Assembly (NCBI GenBank): GCA_910587785.1
Contig: CAJUOA010000004.1
Span: 12,731-76,730 of the forward strand
From: an uncultured Oscillospiraceae bacterium
GTDB taxonomy: Bacteria > Bacillota > Clostridia > Oscillospirales > Oscillospiraceae
Length of the DNA stretch: 64,000 nucleotides
Reading direction: 5' to 3'
Positions 17,183 to 26,071 of this stretch are shown here, one piece after another. The position numbers were made by a program, and so were the translations under genes. Below the pieces are notes generated by a model. The model was not told where the DNA came from. It was given only the letters and a program-made list of their open reading frames with translations, and did no database searches. Position 1 is the stretch's first letter. Each line of letters starts with the position of its first letter.

Positions 17183-18127
17183 TCAACAGCCAGACCGGAG
17201 GATCTCGCCTTTTGCCACCAGATTGTCCTTTCCCATGCCGCAGACATAGGGATTGGAGTCAAAGCGGTAGCAGAAGTCGAGAAAACCGGCCCGCTGTTCG
17301 GGGTCGTTCATGATCTTCACCAGCAGTTCCCGGGGGATGGTCCGGGCGTACGCGCCGGGGCCCGCCAGTTCTACGTTTTGCACACCCAGCCCCTCCAGGA
17401 TGCCCTTGAGCTCGTCCGGCAGGAAGGTGTAGGTGATGCACCAGGGCGCGCCGCCCGCCTCGTAAGCCGCGATCTCCGCCTCACCCCCCATGAGGCCGTC
17501 CCCCCAGAGCTTGCCGGCGGCGGCTTTGTCGAAGCGGAAGGACCGGACGGCCTCCTCCCGGTGCTCGACGCACCATTTGACAAAGGGGTCGCCGCAGGTC
17601 TCGTCCAGGATGAACTGGTTTTTCTGGATGGGGTTGGCAAGGTACGGCAGGTACCCCAGGCGGCTGGAGACGCTGAGCACAAGGCGCTTCCGGCAGATGC
17701 GCACCAGCTCCCGGAGGACCTGCTCCTGCTTCGGGTATGTATAGGAGATGGGGGCGTCGAAGGAGATGACCAGGTCAAAGGAGCGGTCTTGGAAGGCGCT
17801 CAGGTCCTCCAGCGCGCCTTTGACGAAGGTCATGCGGTCCAGGACGCCCGCTTTTTCCGCCAACTCCTGCGCCTTGTCCAGCATGGGCTGGGAGATGTCG
17901 AAGTGGGTGACCTCACAGCCCTGCTTCGCAAGGAGGATGGAGAACCGCCCGCACCCCGCGCCGCCGTCGAAGACGGTCCGGACGCCGCCCAGGCTGGAGA
18001 GAAGGGTCCGCTCAATGTGGCTCTTTTGCACGATGTCGTCGATGTAGGTCTCCTCCCGGCGGCTCTCCAGCTCCCCCTTGTCTGGGAGGTTCCACAGCCG
18101 CTCGGAAATTTTCTGGGAGTACTCCAT
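17183..18127 (-). CDS. Class I SAM-dependent methyltransferase
   Basis: A 314-residue Rossmann-fold methyltransferase of unknown substrate. Motif I is VFDGGAGCGRFSILLA near residue 50, motif II has VTHFDISQPML, and the post-II acidic loop DLVISFDAPISY is near residue 117. The C-terminal 120 residues are not recognised and may set specificity. The ATG at 18127 follows AGGAGGG by 7 bases, whereas the longer reading from 18187 lacks a ribosome site. The hybrid kinase gene follows closely, so a sensory or chemotaxis-like role is possible but unproven. Confidence 0.8.
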   Translation of the reverse strand: MEYSQKISERLWNLPDKGELESRREETYIDDIVQKSHIERTLLSSLGGVRTVFDGGAGCGRFSILLAKQGCEVTHFDISQPMLDKAQELAEKAGVLDRMTFVKGALEDLSAFQDRSFDLVISFDAPISYTYPKQEQVLRELVRICRKRLVLSVSSRLGYLPYLANPIQKNQFILDETCGDPFVKWCVEHREEAVRSFRFDKAAAGKLWGDGLMGGEAEIAAYEAGGAPWCITYTFLPDELKGILEGLGVQNVELAGPGAYARTIPRELLVKIMNDPEQRAGFLDFCYRFDSNPYVCGMGKDNLVAKGEILRSGC

Positions 18128-18246
18128 GTTGCGCCCTCCTGCTCCTTTTGGTGGAGTCAGTATACCAGATTGAGGGGGGAGAGGCAAGAGAAAAGGGAAA
18201 ACTTTCTCCGGGCGCGGAAAAATCTCCTCCGCCCGCCCGGTAAGAA

Positions 18247-18275
18247 TTGACTTTATCCGCCAAATGCGGTATCCT
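18247..18275 (+). promoter_or_regulatory. Sigma-A promoter for the transketolase genes
   Basis: TTGACT (18247-18252) and TATCCT (18270-18275) are spaced 17 bases, ending 36 bases before the first transketolase ATG. The divergent methyltransferase start is at 18127. Confidence 0.6.
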
Positions 18276-18311
18276 AGAGGAGCAGTATACGCAAAGGGAG
18301 GCTATCTGAAC

Positions 18312-19124
18312 ATGAATACAGTGGAACTGAAAAACTTCTGCACAGAGGTCCGCCGCGATATCATCAATATGACGGCCAACGCGGGCAGCGGGCATCCGGG
18401 GGGATCGCTGTCCGTGGTGGAGATGATGAGCGCCATCTTCTGCACGCAGATGCGCGTCGACCCGAAAAACCCCAGGGACCCGGACCGGGACCGCTTCGTC
18501 CTCAGCAAGGGACACACGGCCCCCTGCTACTACGGCGTGCTCTCGGAGCTGGGCTTCTTCGGCAAGGAGGAGTTCACCACCTTCCGGCAGGTCCACGGGA
18601 TGCTCCAGGGCCACCCGGACATGAAGAAGATCCCCGGCGTGGACGCCTCCACCGGCTCTCTGGGCCAGGGCGCCTCCATCGCGGTGGGCATGGCCCTGGG
18701 GGCCAAGCACCTGGGGAAGGATACCAGGGTCTTCACCATTCTGGGCGACGGCGAGTGCCAGGAGGGCCAGGTCTGGGAGGCCTTCATGGCCGCGAACCAC
18801 TACAAGCTGGACAACCTCACCGTGGTGGTAGACAATAACGGGCTCCAGATCGACGGGAGCAATGACGAGGTCATGAGCCTGGGCGACATGGCCGCCAAAC
18901 TTCGCGCCTTCGGCTTCCACACTGTGGAGGTCGCGGACGGCAACGACATCGAGAGCGTCCTCGCCGCCCTGAGCGAGCCCACAGAGCCCGGAAAGCCCAA
19001 GGCCATTCTCTCTCACACCGTCAAGGGCAAGGGCGTGTCCTTTATGGAGAACCAGGTGGGCTGGCACGGCAAGGCGCCCAACGAGGAACAGCGCTCGCAG
19101 GCGCTAAAGGAATTGGAGGGCTGA
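18312..19124 (+). CDS. tktN: Transketolase, N-terminal (TPP-binding) subunit
   Basis: First half of a split transketolase, which moves two-carbon ketol units between pentose-phosphate sugars. The 270-residue subunit carries SGHPGGSLSVVEMM, the active-site histidine in RFVLSKGHTAP, and the TPP/Mg motif ILGDGECQEGQVWEA with DNNGLQIDG. Split transketolases are typical of Clostridia and archaea. The ATG at 18312 is preceded by AAGGGAGG. The C-terminal subunit starts 4 bases after the stop. Confidence 0.93.
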   Translation: MNTVELKNFCTEVRRDIINMTANAGSGHPGGSLSVVEMMSAIFCTQMRVDPKNPRDPDRDRFVLSKGHTAPCYYGVLSELGFFGKEEFTTFRQVHGMLQGHPDMKKIPGVDASTGSLGQGASIAVGMALGAKHLGKDTRVFTILGDGECQEGQVWEAFMAANHYKLDNLTVVVDNNGLQIDGSNDEVMSLGDMAAKLRAFGFHTVEVADGNDIESVLAALSEPTEPGKPKAILSHTVKGKGVSFMENQVGWHGKAPNEEQRSQALKELEG

Positions 19125-19128
19125 TACC

Positions 19129-20052
19129 ATGAGTGAGAAAGCAACGAGAGCCGCGTACGGCGAGGCCCTGGTGGAACTGGGGCAGGTCAATGAGAAGGTG
19201 GTGGTCCTGGACGCGGACCTGGCTGCCGCCACCATGACCGTCACCTTCAAAAAGGCGTTTCCCCAGCGCCACTACGACATGGGCATCGCGGAGGCCAACA
19301 TGGTCAATGTGGCCGCAGGCATGTCCACCATGGGGCTGATCCCTTTCTGCTCCACCTTTGCCATGTTCGGCGCGGGCCGGGCCTATGAGCAGGTGCGAAA
19401 CTCCGTCGCCTACCCCCACCTGAACGTGAAGCTGGCCATGACCCACGCCGGCGTCTCCGTGGGCGAGGACGGGGCGAGCCACCAGTGCATCGAGGACATC
19501 GCCCTCATGCGGGCCATCCCCGGCATGACCGTCATCTGTCCAGCCGACGCCAAGGAGGCCCGCAGGGCCGTCTTCGCCGCCGCGGAGATGGAAGGGCCCG
19601 TGTACCTCCGCCTGGCCCGCCTGGCCACTCCCGTCTTTGAGGAGGAGCAGCCCTTCGAGATCGGCAAGGCCAACGTCCTCCGGGAGGGGGGCGACGTGGC
19701 CGTCTTCGCCACGGGCCTGATGGTCAGCGAGGCCCTGGAGGCCGCGAAGCTCCTGGAGGCCCAGGGCGTCCGCGCCGCCGTCATCAATGTCCACACCATC
19801 AAGCCCATCGACGCCGCCTGCGTCACCGAGTACGCCAAGAAGTGCGGCAGGGTGGTCACCGTGGAGGAGCACAGCGTCATCGGCGGCCTGGGCGACGCGG
19901 TGGCGGACGTGCTCATGGGCAAGGTCCACTGCGCTTTCAGGAAGATCGGCGTCCAGGACCGCTTCGGTCAGTCCGGCAAGGCCAAGGAGGTCCTGCGGGA
20001 GTACGGCCTCACCGCGCCCCAGATCGCGGAGAGCATCAAAGCGGTGCTGTGA
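19129..20052 (+). CDS. tktC: Transketolase, C-terminal (pyrimidine-binding) subunit
   Basis: The 307-residue second half of the split transketolase. It supplies the catalytic glutamate in FDMGIAEANM-like form (YDMGIAEANMVNVAAG), the FCSTFAMFGAGRAYEQ region, and the transketolase C-domain with TVEEHSVIGGLGDAVADV. It is one operon with the N-terminal subunit and ends at a strong terminator. Confidence 0.93.
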   Translation: MSEKATRAAYGEALVELGQVNEKVVVLDADLAAATMTVTFKKAFPQRHYDMGIAEANMVNVAAGMSTMGLIPFCSTFAMFGAGRAYEQVRNSVAYPHLNVKLAMTHAGVSVGEDGASHQCIEDIALMRAIPGMTVICPADAKEARRAVFAAAEMEGPVYLRLARLATPVFEEEQPFEIGKANVLREGGDVAVFATGLMVSEALEAAKLLEAQGVRAAVINVHTIKPIDAACVTEYAKKCGRVVTVEEHSVIGGLGDAVADVLMGKVHCAFRKIGVQDRFGQSGKAKEVLREYGLTAPQIAESIKAVL

Positions 20053-20077
20053 CAGCGCCGGGATCGAGCATATGAGG

Positions 20078-20114
20078 AGCTCCCCCTGTCCGATGCGGGA
20101 CAGGGGGAGCTTTC
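20078..20114 (+). terminator. Terminator of the transketolase operon
   Basis: A 14-bp perfect stem (AGCTCCCCCTGTCC and complement) with a short loop is followed by ttct. It separates the operon from the convergent gene ending at 20139. Confidence 0.85.
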
Positions 20115-20138
20115 TGCTGTCCGGAGCGGGCCCGAAGA

Positions 20139-23100
20139 TCATCCCAGGCGCAGGACGAACACCTTCCGGGCGAAGCCGTCACAGATATAGAGCCGGTCTC
20201 CCTGGACCAGCAGGCCCCGGGGGGCGGTCAGCCCGGCCCTGGCCAGGGACACGTCCCGGACAGCCAGGGTGGTCACCTCGCCGTCCCGGACCATGCGGAC
20301 AGCGCTGTTCCCCGTGTCGGAGACATATACGGCCCCGTTGTCCCCCACAGCTACGCCCTGGGGTGCGGAGAAGGCCGCCTGCTCCGCCGGACCGTCCGCG
20401 AGGCCCTCCTCGCCGCTGCCGGCCACGGTGGAGAGCTTCCCGTCCTTCAGTTTGACCACCCGGTGGGCTCCAGCCTCGGCGATGTAGAGCGCGCCGTTCT
20501 TCCAGCAAAGGCCCATGGGCTCCGAGAGGCGGGAGGCGGCGGTGGTCACCCGGCCCTGGGGGGTGATCTTCCGCACCGCGCCGCCGCCGGTGTCGGAGAC
20601 GTAGAGATTGCCGTCTTTGTCTGCCGCCAGACCGGTGGGCCGGTCAAAGGCCACGCCCATCGCGGTGACGGTCAGGCCCTCGCCGGTCTTCCCGTTGAGG
20701 GTCTGGGTATCCTTCCGGCGGACGAGACGCACGGCGTTGTTAGCAGTGTCAGAGACGGCCCAGCCATCCAGGAAGGGGACGGCGGCCCAGGGCTCCTTGA
20801 AGAAGCTCTCCAGGAGGGAGGCGTCGTTGTAGCCGCCCAGGGGCTCGCCGTAGAGGCCCTGGGTGGTCTCGCCTCCGGCCAGGACCGTCCCTGCGCCCAG
20901 CCGGACCTTCCAGAGCAGCTTGTGGTAGGTGTCAGTGACCAGGAAACTGCCGTCCTCCATGGGGACCATGCCGCTGGGGGCGCACATGACATCCATGGCG
21001 CTGGCGGTAGAGAGGGCATCGCCCTCCCTGGCCTGGCTGCGGAGATAGTTCATAAGGATCGCTGCCGTCTGGGCGCGGGTGGCGCTGCCGCCAGGCGTGA
21101 AGCGGCCATCGCCCATGCCGTTGAGGATCCCGGCGGCATGGGCCCAGTCCACCGCCTCCTGTGCGTAGCTGTCCACGGCCTCCCGGTCGGAGAAGGCGCT
21201 CTGGCGCAGGGCGTCGGGCTCCCCGGCGAAACGCCAGAGGAGGGCCGCCGCCTGCTGGCGGGTGACGGGGTCGTCGGGGCCGAAGCGCCCGTCGCCGTAG
21301 CCCCCGGCCACGCCCTTTTGGACCGCCCAGGAGATCGCCGGGGCGTACCAGCTGGCGGCGGGCACATCGCGGAAGGAGGCGGCAGGGGCCTCCGGGGACC
21401 CGGCGAGGCGGTGGAGCACCGTCACCAGCATGGCCCGGGTCATCCCGGCGCCGGGGGAGAACCGGGTCGCGTCTACACCGCTCATCAGGCCGTGGTCCCG
21501 GCAGTAGAGCACTGCGGCGGCGTACCAGGCGTCCAGGGGGACGTCGGAGTAGGGGGAGGCGGTGGTGGTGCGGGGGGTGGGGGCGTATGTGATACTGCCG
21601 TCGCTGCAGTAGATGGTGGCATCGTACATATCGGCGAGATCGGTGTTGGGCATAAGGGCGTTCCACTGGGCTTGGGTGCCGCCGTAGTAGACAGTGCGCA
21701 GGGCGGTATTGTGGAATGTACTACCGCCAATACTGGTCACGCTGTCCGGGATCGTGACAGTGGTCAGGCTGCTGCAATATAGGAATACACTCCCTCCAAT
21801 GGTTGTCACACTGTTCGGAATCTCTATGCTGGTCAGGCTGCTGCAGCCATAAAACGTACCGTCTCCTATGCCTGTCACGCGGTTTGAAATCGCTATGCTG
21901 GTCAGACTGCTGCAATGTTGGAACGCATGGATACCAATATTTGTGACGCTGTCCGGGATCGTTAGTGCCCCACTCAAACCGCTGCAGCCATTGAAAGCGT
22001 GATCCCCAATGGTTGTCACACTGTCCGGAATCATCAGTGCCCCTGTCAGTCCGCTACAGCCGGCAAACGCATAATTACCTGCACTGGTTACTCCCGCTGG
22101 AATCGTCAAAGCTCCCGTCAGACCGCTGCAGTTATAGAACACAGAGCTGCCGATACTGGTTATACCCGCTGGAATTGTCAGCGTCCCCGACAGACCACTG
22201 CATTCATAAAAAGCGCCGTCTCCAATACGAGTCACATTCTCCGGAATCGTCAGCGCTCCCGTTAAGCCGGAGCATTTAGCGAACACGAAGCTTCCAATGC
22301 TGGTCACACTGTCTGGAATTGCCATGTTGGTCAAACCAGTGCAGCCGCAAAATGCGGACTCACCAATACTGGTGATACCATCTTCTATCACAAGAGACCG
22401 CATTTCAGCCGCATATTCCGCCCAAGGTGCAGTTGTAATTGCATCGGCAATAGAGACGCTGGAGAGAGGATAATCCTCCATTGGCCCACTGCCCTCAATA
22501 TACAGCGTCGCCGTCGGCTCATCATACCGCCAGGTCACGCCCCCCGCCGCCCACTGCGCATAGAGCGTGACATCCGCCGTGATTGGAGCAGCAGCGGCAA
22601 AGGCCGTCCCGGACCCATCCGCCGCCGTATTCCATCCCGCGAGGGTGTAACCGGTCCGAGTGGGATAGCCCACATCCGCAAGCGCTGTTTGCAGGGTGGC
22701 GCCGCTGGGGAGGCTGTTCCCGATGGAGCCGTTGCCGTTAGGCCACACGCCGCCATTGCCCTCGAAGGTCACCGTGACGCGCACATTGGGGTCAATAGGG
22801 GGCTTGGGGTCCACCGGGGGGTTGGGGTTGGGCGTTCCGCCGCCCACATACACCAGGAAATAATACCCGCTGCTGTCCGGCGCGCCGGACACGGCCCAAT
22901 CAGTGACGGGCCGGTTCATCACAAACTGCCTCGCCTGAATCGTGGCCCCCTGGGTGGGGGTGATGGTCCCGTCGTTGGTGAAGGTCCCCTCCACCACGAC
23001 CCGTCCCGTCGCCGGGACGGTCATCACGCCCTGATTGACGATATTTCCACCCACCCGGAGCGTGTTGGCACTGGTGATGTTCACGGCGCCGCCATTGGTG

Positions 23101-24254
23101 AGGCTGCCTCCATGCAAACGCATTGTGCCATCCACTTGCAGCGTGTTCGGCGCGTAGACAGCTGCGTCGATGCCGCTTTCCAGGTCCAGGGTCTTGCCTG
23201 CCGGGACGCTCAGCCCGCTGTCCACTTCCAGCACGTTGGCCAGGTTGTTCTGCGGCGCCGGACTGGCCGCTACATAGACTCTTGCCGTGGAGGCGAGGTG
23301 CGCCTGCGCCGCATCGTCCGTGATTTTCATCATCAGACGCTGGGGAGTGGGGGCGGGGACGGGTTCCTCAAAAGGCTCCTCCTCCGGCTGGGGCTGGACG
23401 GCAGAGGGCTCCTCTGGCCACACCGGGTCCTTGGAGATATGCTCGTCCTGCTCCTCCAGCGCCTTCTCAATATCCTCCAGCTTCCGGCGGACCTCCTCCT
23501 GGTCCTCCTTCAGCCACTCATCCGGGTCCCGGGGCCAGTCCCTCAGGTCGATGCCGGACTCCGCATAGATCTTCTCCACCAGCGGCGCGTCCGGCTTGAG
23601 CTCCACCAGGACGAAGCCGTCGATATCCTCCCGCTGGAAGCGGTCCCGGAGGATGTCGCACTTGTCGCCGTCCCGGTCCTGGGGATAGACCACGCAGCGG
23701 GCCCGCTCCCCTGCGGAGAGCGTGTCCTCCTTGGTCTGTCCGGTCACCGGGTCCGTCACGGAGATGGTCACCGTGCCCTCCAGGATGCAGACCTCCACCG
23801 TCCACTGGTCGATGATCTTCACCCAGCCGCAGGTCCCCCGGATCCCCACCACGATGGTGGAGGTGCGGATGTTCAGGGACTCGCCGTCCTCCAGGGGCTC
23901 GGTGACGTTGAAGAAGATGTTGCCCTCGTTCAACAGGAGCTCCAGCTGCTTCCCGCTCTTGCGGATCTCCACCTCGCTGAGAGCGTCCAGCTTGTTGAGC
24001 TTGGTGCTGTCCAGGTCGATCCAGGCGTAGCTGGCCTCCTCCGTCTCCACATGGTAGCCGCTGTAGAGGCGCATCTTCTCAATGAGAGAGACGCTGCGCC
24101 CCCTGTTGTTGGAGATGGCCACGACGCCCTCCGTCTTGGCCAGCTGCATGGCGGCGGCGGTCTCCGCCGCCAGGGCCGCCGGTGCGCAGCTGAGCAGCAT
24201 GGAGAGCGCCAGCAGCAGGGCCGGCAGCCGCCTGTGCGTTCCTTCTTTTCTCAT
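20139..24254 (-). CDS. Giant surface protein: FecR, InlB-like, BspA-LRR, SLH and NHL-like domains
   Basis: Secreted 1371-residue protein. Signal peptide at 1-30 (ends ALAAE). A FecR-like domain at about 35-150 (GNIFFNVTEPLEDGESLNIR, then TSTIVVGIRGT). An acidic, proline-rich stretch follows, then a beta-rich part and a Listeria-Bacteroides type repeat near 490-570 (GYTLAGWNTAADGSGT). About ten BspA-type leucine-rich repeats lie at 610-870 (IPDSVTSIGSFVFAKCSGL). Three SLH domains at 890-1070 would bind secondary wall polymer (FRDVPAASWYAPAISWA). The C-terminus is an NHL-like beta-propeller (NGAVYVSDTGNSAVRMV). The LRR segment is AT-richer than the rest. Its start overlaps the cyclase stop by 4 bases (ATGA). 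A FecR domain in a wall-bound protein is unusual. Confidence 0.88.
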   Translation of the reverse strand: MRKEGTHRRLPALLLALSMLLSCAPAALAAETAAAMQLAKTEGVVAISNNRGRSVSLIEKMRLYSGYHVETEEASYAWIDLDSTKLNKLDALSEVEIRKSGKQLELLLNEGNIFFNVTEPLEDGESLNIRTSTIVVGIRGTCGWVKIIDQWTVEVCILEGTVTISVTDPVTGQTKEDTLSAGERARCVVYPQDRDGDKCDILRDRFQREDIDGFVLVELKPDAPLVEKIYAESGIDLRDWPRDPDEWLKEDQEEVRRKLEDIEKALEEQDEHISKDPVWPEEPSAVQPQPEEEPFEEPVPAPTPQRLMMKITDDAAQAHLASTARVYVAASPAPQNNLANVLEVDSGLSVPAGKTLDLESGIDAAVYAPNTLQVDGTMRLHGGSLTNGGAVNITSANTLRVGGNIVNQGVMTVPATGRVVVEGTFTNDGTITPTQGATIQARQFVMNRPVTDWAVSGAPDSSGYYFLVYVGGGTPNPNPPVDPKPPIDPNVRVTVTFEGNGGVWPNGNGSIGNSLPSGATLQTALADVGYPTRTGYTLAGWNTAADGSGTAFAAAAPITADVTLYAQWAAGGVTWRYDEPTATLYIEGSGPMEDYPLSSVSIADAITTAPWAEYAAEMRSLVIEDGITSIGESAFCGCTGLTNMAIPDSVTSIGSFVFAKCSGLTGALTIPENVTRIGDGAFYECSGLSGTLTIPAGITSIGSSVFYNCSGLTGALTIPAGVTSAGNYAFAGCSGLTGALMIPDSVTTIGDHAFNGCSGLSGALTIPDSVTNIGIHAFQHCSSLTSIAISNRVTGIGDGTFYGCSSLTSIEIPNSVTTIGGSVFLYCSSLTTVTIPDSVTSIGGSTFHNTALRTVYYGGTQAQWNALMPNTDLADMYDATIYCSDGSITYAPTPRTTTASPYSDVPLDAWYAAAVLYCRDHGLMSGVDATRFSPGAGMTRAMLVTVLHRLAGSPEAPAASFRDVPAASWYAPAISWAVQKGVAGGYGDGRFGPDDPVTRQQAAALLWRFAGEPDALRQSAFSDREAVDSYAQEAVDWAHAAGILNGMGDGRFTPGGSATRAQTAAILMNYLRSQAREGDALSTASAMDVMCAPSGMVPMEDGSFLVTDTYHKLLWKVRLGAGTVLAGGETTQGLYGEPLGGYNDASLLESFFKEPWAAVPFLDGWAVSDTANNAVRLVRRKDTQTLNGKTGEGLTVTAMGVAFDRPTGLAADKDGNLYVSDTGGGAVRKITPQGRVTTAASRLSEPMGLCWKNGALYIAEAGAHRVVKLKDGKLSTVAGSGEEGLADGPAEQAAFSAPQGVAVGDNGAVYVSDTGNSAVRMVRDGEVTTLAVRDVSLARAGLTAPRGLLVQGDRLYICDGFARKVFVLRLG

Positions 24255-26071
24255 GATCTTCCCTCCGCAAAAATATCGTCCAAGGTCAAGACCTCGAATC
24301 CCTCCTTTTTCCCCTTCAGCTTCACCGTACCCAAATAAGTGGTCCGGATGCGCTCCCCCAGGGCGTCGGCCACGGCCCGGGAGATGTAGACCGTGCCGCC
24401 GGGGGCGTTGGCCTCCAGGCGGGCGGCGGTATTCACGGTGTCGCCGATGGCGGTGTAGTCCATGCGGCGGGGGGAGCCGATGTTGCCCACCACCGCCTCG
24501 CCCACATGGACGCCAACGCCGAAGGACACCGGCGTGCCGTAGCGGGCGGTCAGCTCCTCGGAGAGGGCCTGGGAGCTGCGGACCATGTCCATGGCCGCCC
24601 GGGCGGCCCGCATCACGAAGTCCTCCTGGGGCAGCGGCGCGCCCCAGAAGGCCATGGCCGCGTCCCCTACGAACTTGTCCAGAGTCCCGCCGTACCGGAA
24701 GATGCACTCGGAGATCAGGGTCAGATACCGGTTGAGGATCTCCACCACCTGGGCGGGCTCCAGGAGCTCGCTCATGGGGGTGAAGCCCCGCACGTCCACG
24801 AAGAGCACCGCGATCTCCACCTGCCGTCCCCCCAGCTCCAGAGCCTTGCCCTCCTTGAGCAGTTCCCGGACGATCTCCGGGGCCACATAGCGCTGGAAGG
24901 TGCTGGTGATCTTCCGCCGCTCCAGGGCGGTGCGGATATAGTTGGCGGCAAGAGCGGCCACGTACAGCACCGTGGCCCCGGCGGGGACCCAAAGCACATG
25001 GAGCACCCACCCCGCCTCGTAGAACACGCGGCAAAGGCCCAGCCAGAGCCCGCACAGCAGCAGCCACGCCGCTGTGGACCAGCCCACGGACCGCCTCCAG
25101 AAGAAGGCCAGGGCCACCGTCAGCAGAAGGAAGAGCACCGCCAGCTGGAGGCCGTCCCCCGCCTCCCGCTTGTAGTCCCCCCACAGCAGGGCCTGGATGG
25201 CGTTGGCCTGGTACTCCACGCCGTACATGGGCTGGGCGCGGTCCGCGGGGGTGATGTAGCTGTCCCGCAGGCCCGGGGCATAGGGGCCGATGAGGACGAT
25301 CTTCCCGGCGAAGTAGTCCGCCGGGACCGCGCCGCTGAGGAGGTCCGCCACGGAGATGGACTCATAAAAGTCTCCCGGCCTGCCGCAGAAGGGCAGGTAC
25401 CAGAACCCATGGCCGTCCACGGGCGGCCTCTCCACCGGCTCCAGGCCATGGAAGGCGCGAAATTTGTCCGCTGCCGCCAGGGCCATAGAGGGGATCTCCC
25501 TCCCGTCCGGCAGGCGCAGGGAGAGCAGGTGGTGGCGCAGCACGCCGTCGGTGTCCAGCATGGCGTTGATGTGCCCCAGCTCCGCCGCCTCCGCCAGGGC
25601 GGGGTAGGGCGCCTCGAAGGCGGTGACGGCAAAGCGGTCCCGGATGAAGGAGCCGTCCGCCTGCTCCACGAAGCCGTCCTGGAAGTAGGCGGCGCAGCCG
25701 GTGACCACGTTCCCGTATGCACCTGCCGCCTCCGCCAGCCACTGGTCCGCCTCCGGCTGGGTCTCGTTGACGTAGAGCACATCCAGCCCGATGACCGCCG
25801 GGCGGCAGTCCGGGGACTGGCAGAGGGCCTCCAGGGCCATGGCGGGGATGTCCCGGCCCCACTGCTCATAGGGCCCGATCTCCTCCAGGGCCCGCTGGTC
25901 GATGCCCACCAGGACGATGTCCCCGTCCGCGCTCTCCCGGGCCTGATACCAGGCGTCCGAGGCGGCCAGGTCCGCCCGGTCCAGGACCCCCAGTCCCGCC
26001 AGGAGGACCAGCGCCCCCGCCGCCGCGGCGGAGAGGAGGAGCACCATCCCCCTGCTTTTCGACCGTCTCAT
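24251..26071 (-). CDS. CHASE2-domain class III adenylate/guanylate cyclase
   Basis: Membrane nucleotidyl cyclase of 606 residues. A first membrane segment (8-28) leads to an extracytoplasmic CHASE2 sensor (DIVLVGIDQRALEEIG to about 290), three further membrane segments near 305-390, and a C-terminal cyclase domain from about 430. Metal-binding aspartates are in AVLFVDVRGFTP and KFVGDAAMAFWG. The adenine-selecting pair Lys (TLDKFVGD) and Asp (MDYTAIGD) and the transition-state Asn/Arg (VNTAARLE) are all present, so an active adenylate cyclase is likely. It sits between an HD-GYP gene and a FecR surface protein with 4-base overlaps on both sides. CHASE2 cyclases next to FecR genes are known in other phyla. 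Confidence 0.92.
   Translation of the reverse strand: MRRSKSRGMVLLLSAAAAGALVLLAGLGVLDRADLAASDAWYQARESADGDIVLVGIDQRALEEIGPYEQWGRDIPAMALEALCQSPDCRPAVIGLDVLYVNETQPEADQWLAEAAGAYGNVVTGCAAYFQDGFVEQADGSFIRDRFAVTAFEAPYPALAEAAELGHINAMLDTDGVLRHHLLSLRLPDGREIPSMALAAADKFRAFHGLEPVERPPVDGHGFWYLPFCGRPGDFYESISVADLLSGAVPADYFAGKIVLIGPYAPGLRDSYITPADRAQPMYGVEYQANAIQALLWGDYKREAGDGLQLAVLFLLLTVALAFFWRRSVGWSTAAWLLLCGLWLGLCRVFYEAGWVLHVLWVPAGATVLYVAALAANYIRTALERRKITSTFQRYVAPEIVRELLKEGKALELGGRQVEIAVLFVDVRGFTPMSELLEPAQVVEILNRYLTLISECIFRYGGTLDKFVGDAAMAFWGAPLPQEDFVMRAARAAMDMVRSSQALSEELTARYGTPVSFGVGVHVGEAVVGNIGSPRRMDYTAIGDTVNTAARLEANAPGGTVYISRAVADALGERIRTTYLGTVKLKGKKEGFEVLTLDDIFAEGRS

Noticed and set aside
20139..25184. A single 1681-residue minus-strand frame extending upstream of the FecR surface protein
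   Set aside because: The extra 310 residues are the out-of-frame shadow of the CHASE2 cyclase gene. The signal peptide start at 24254, overlapping the cyclase stop, is the natural start.
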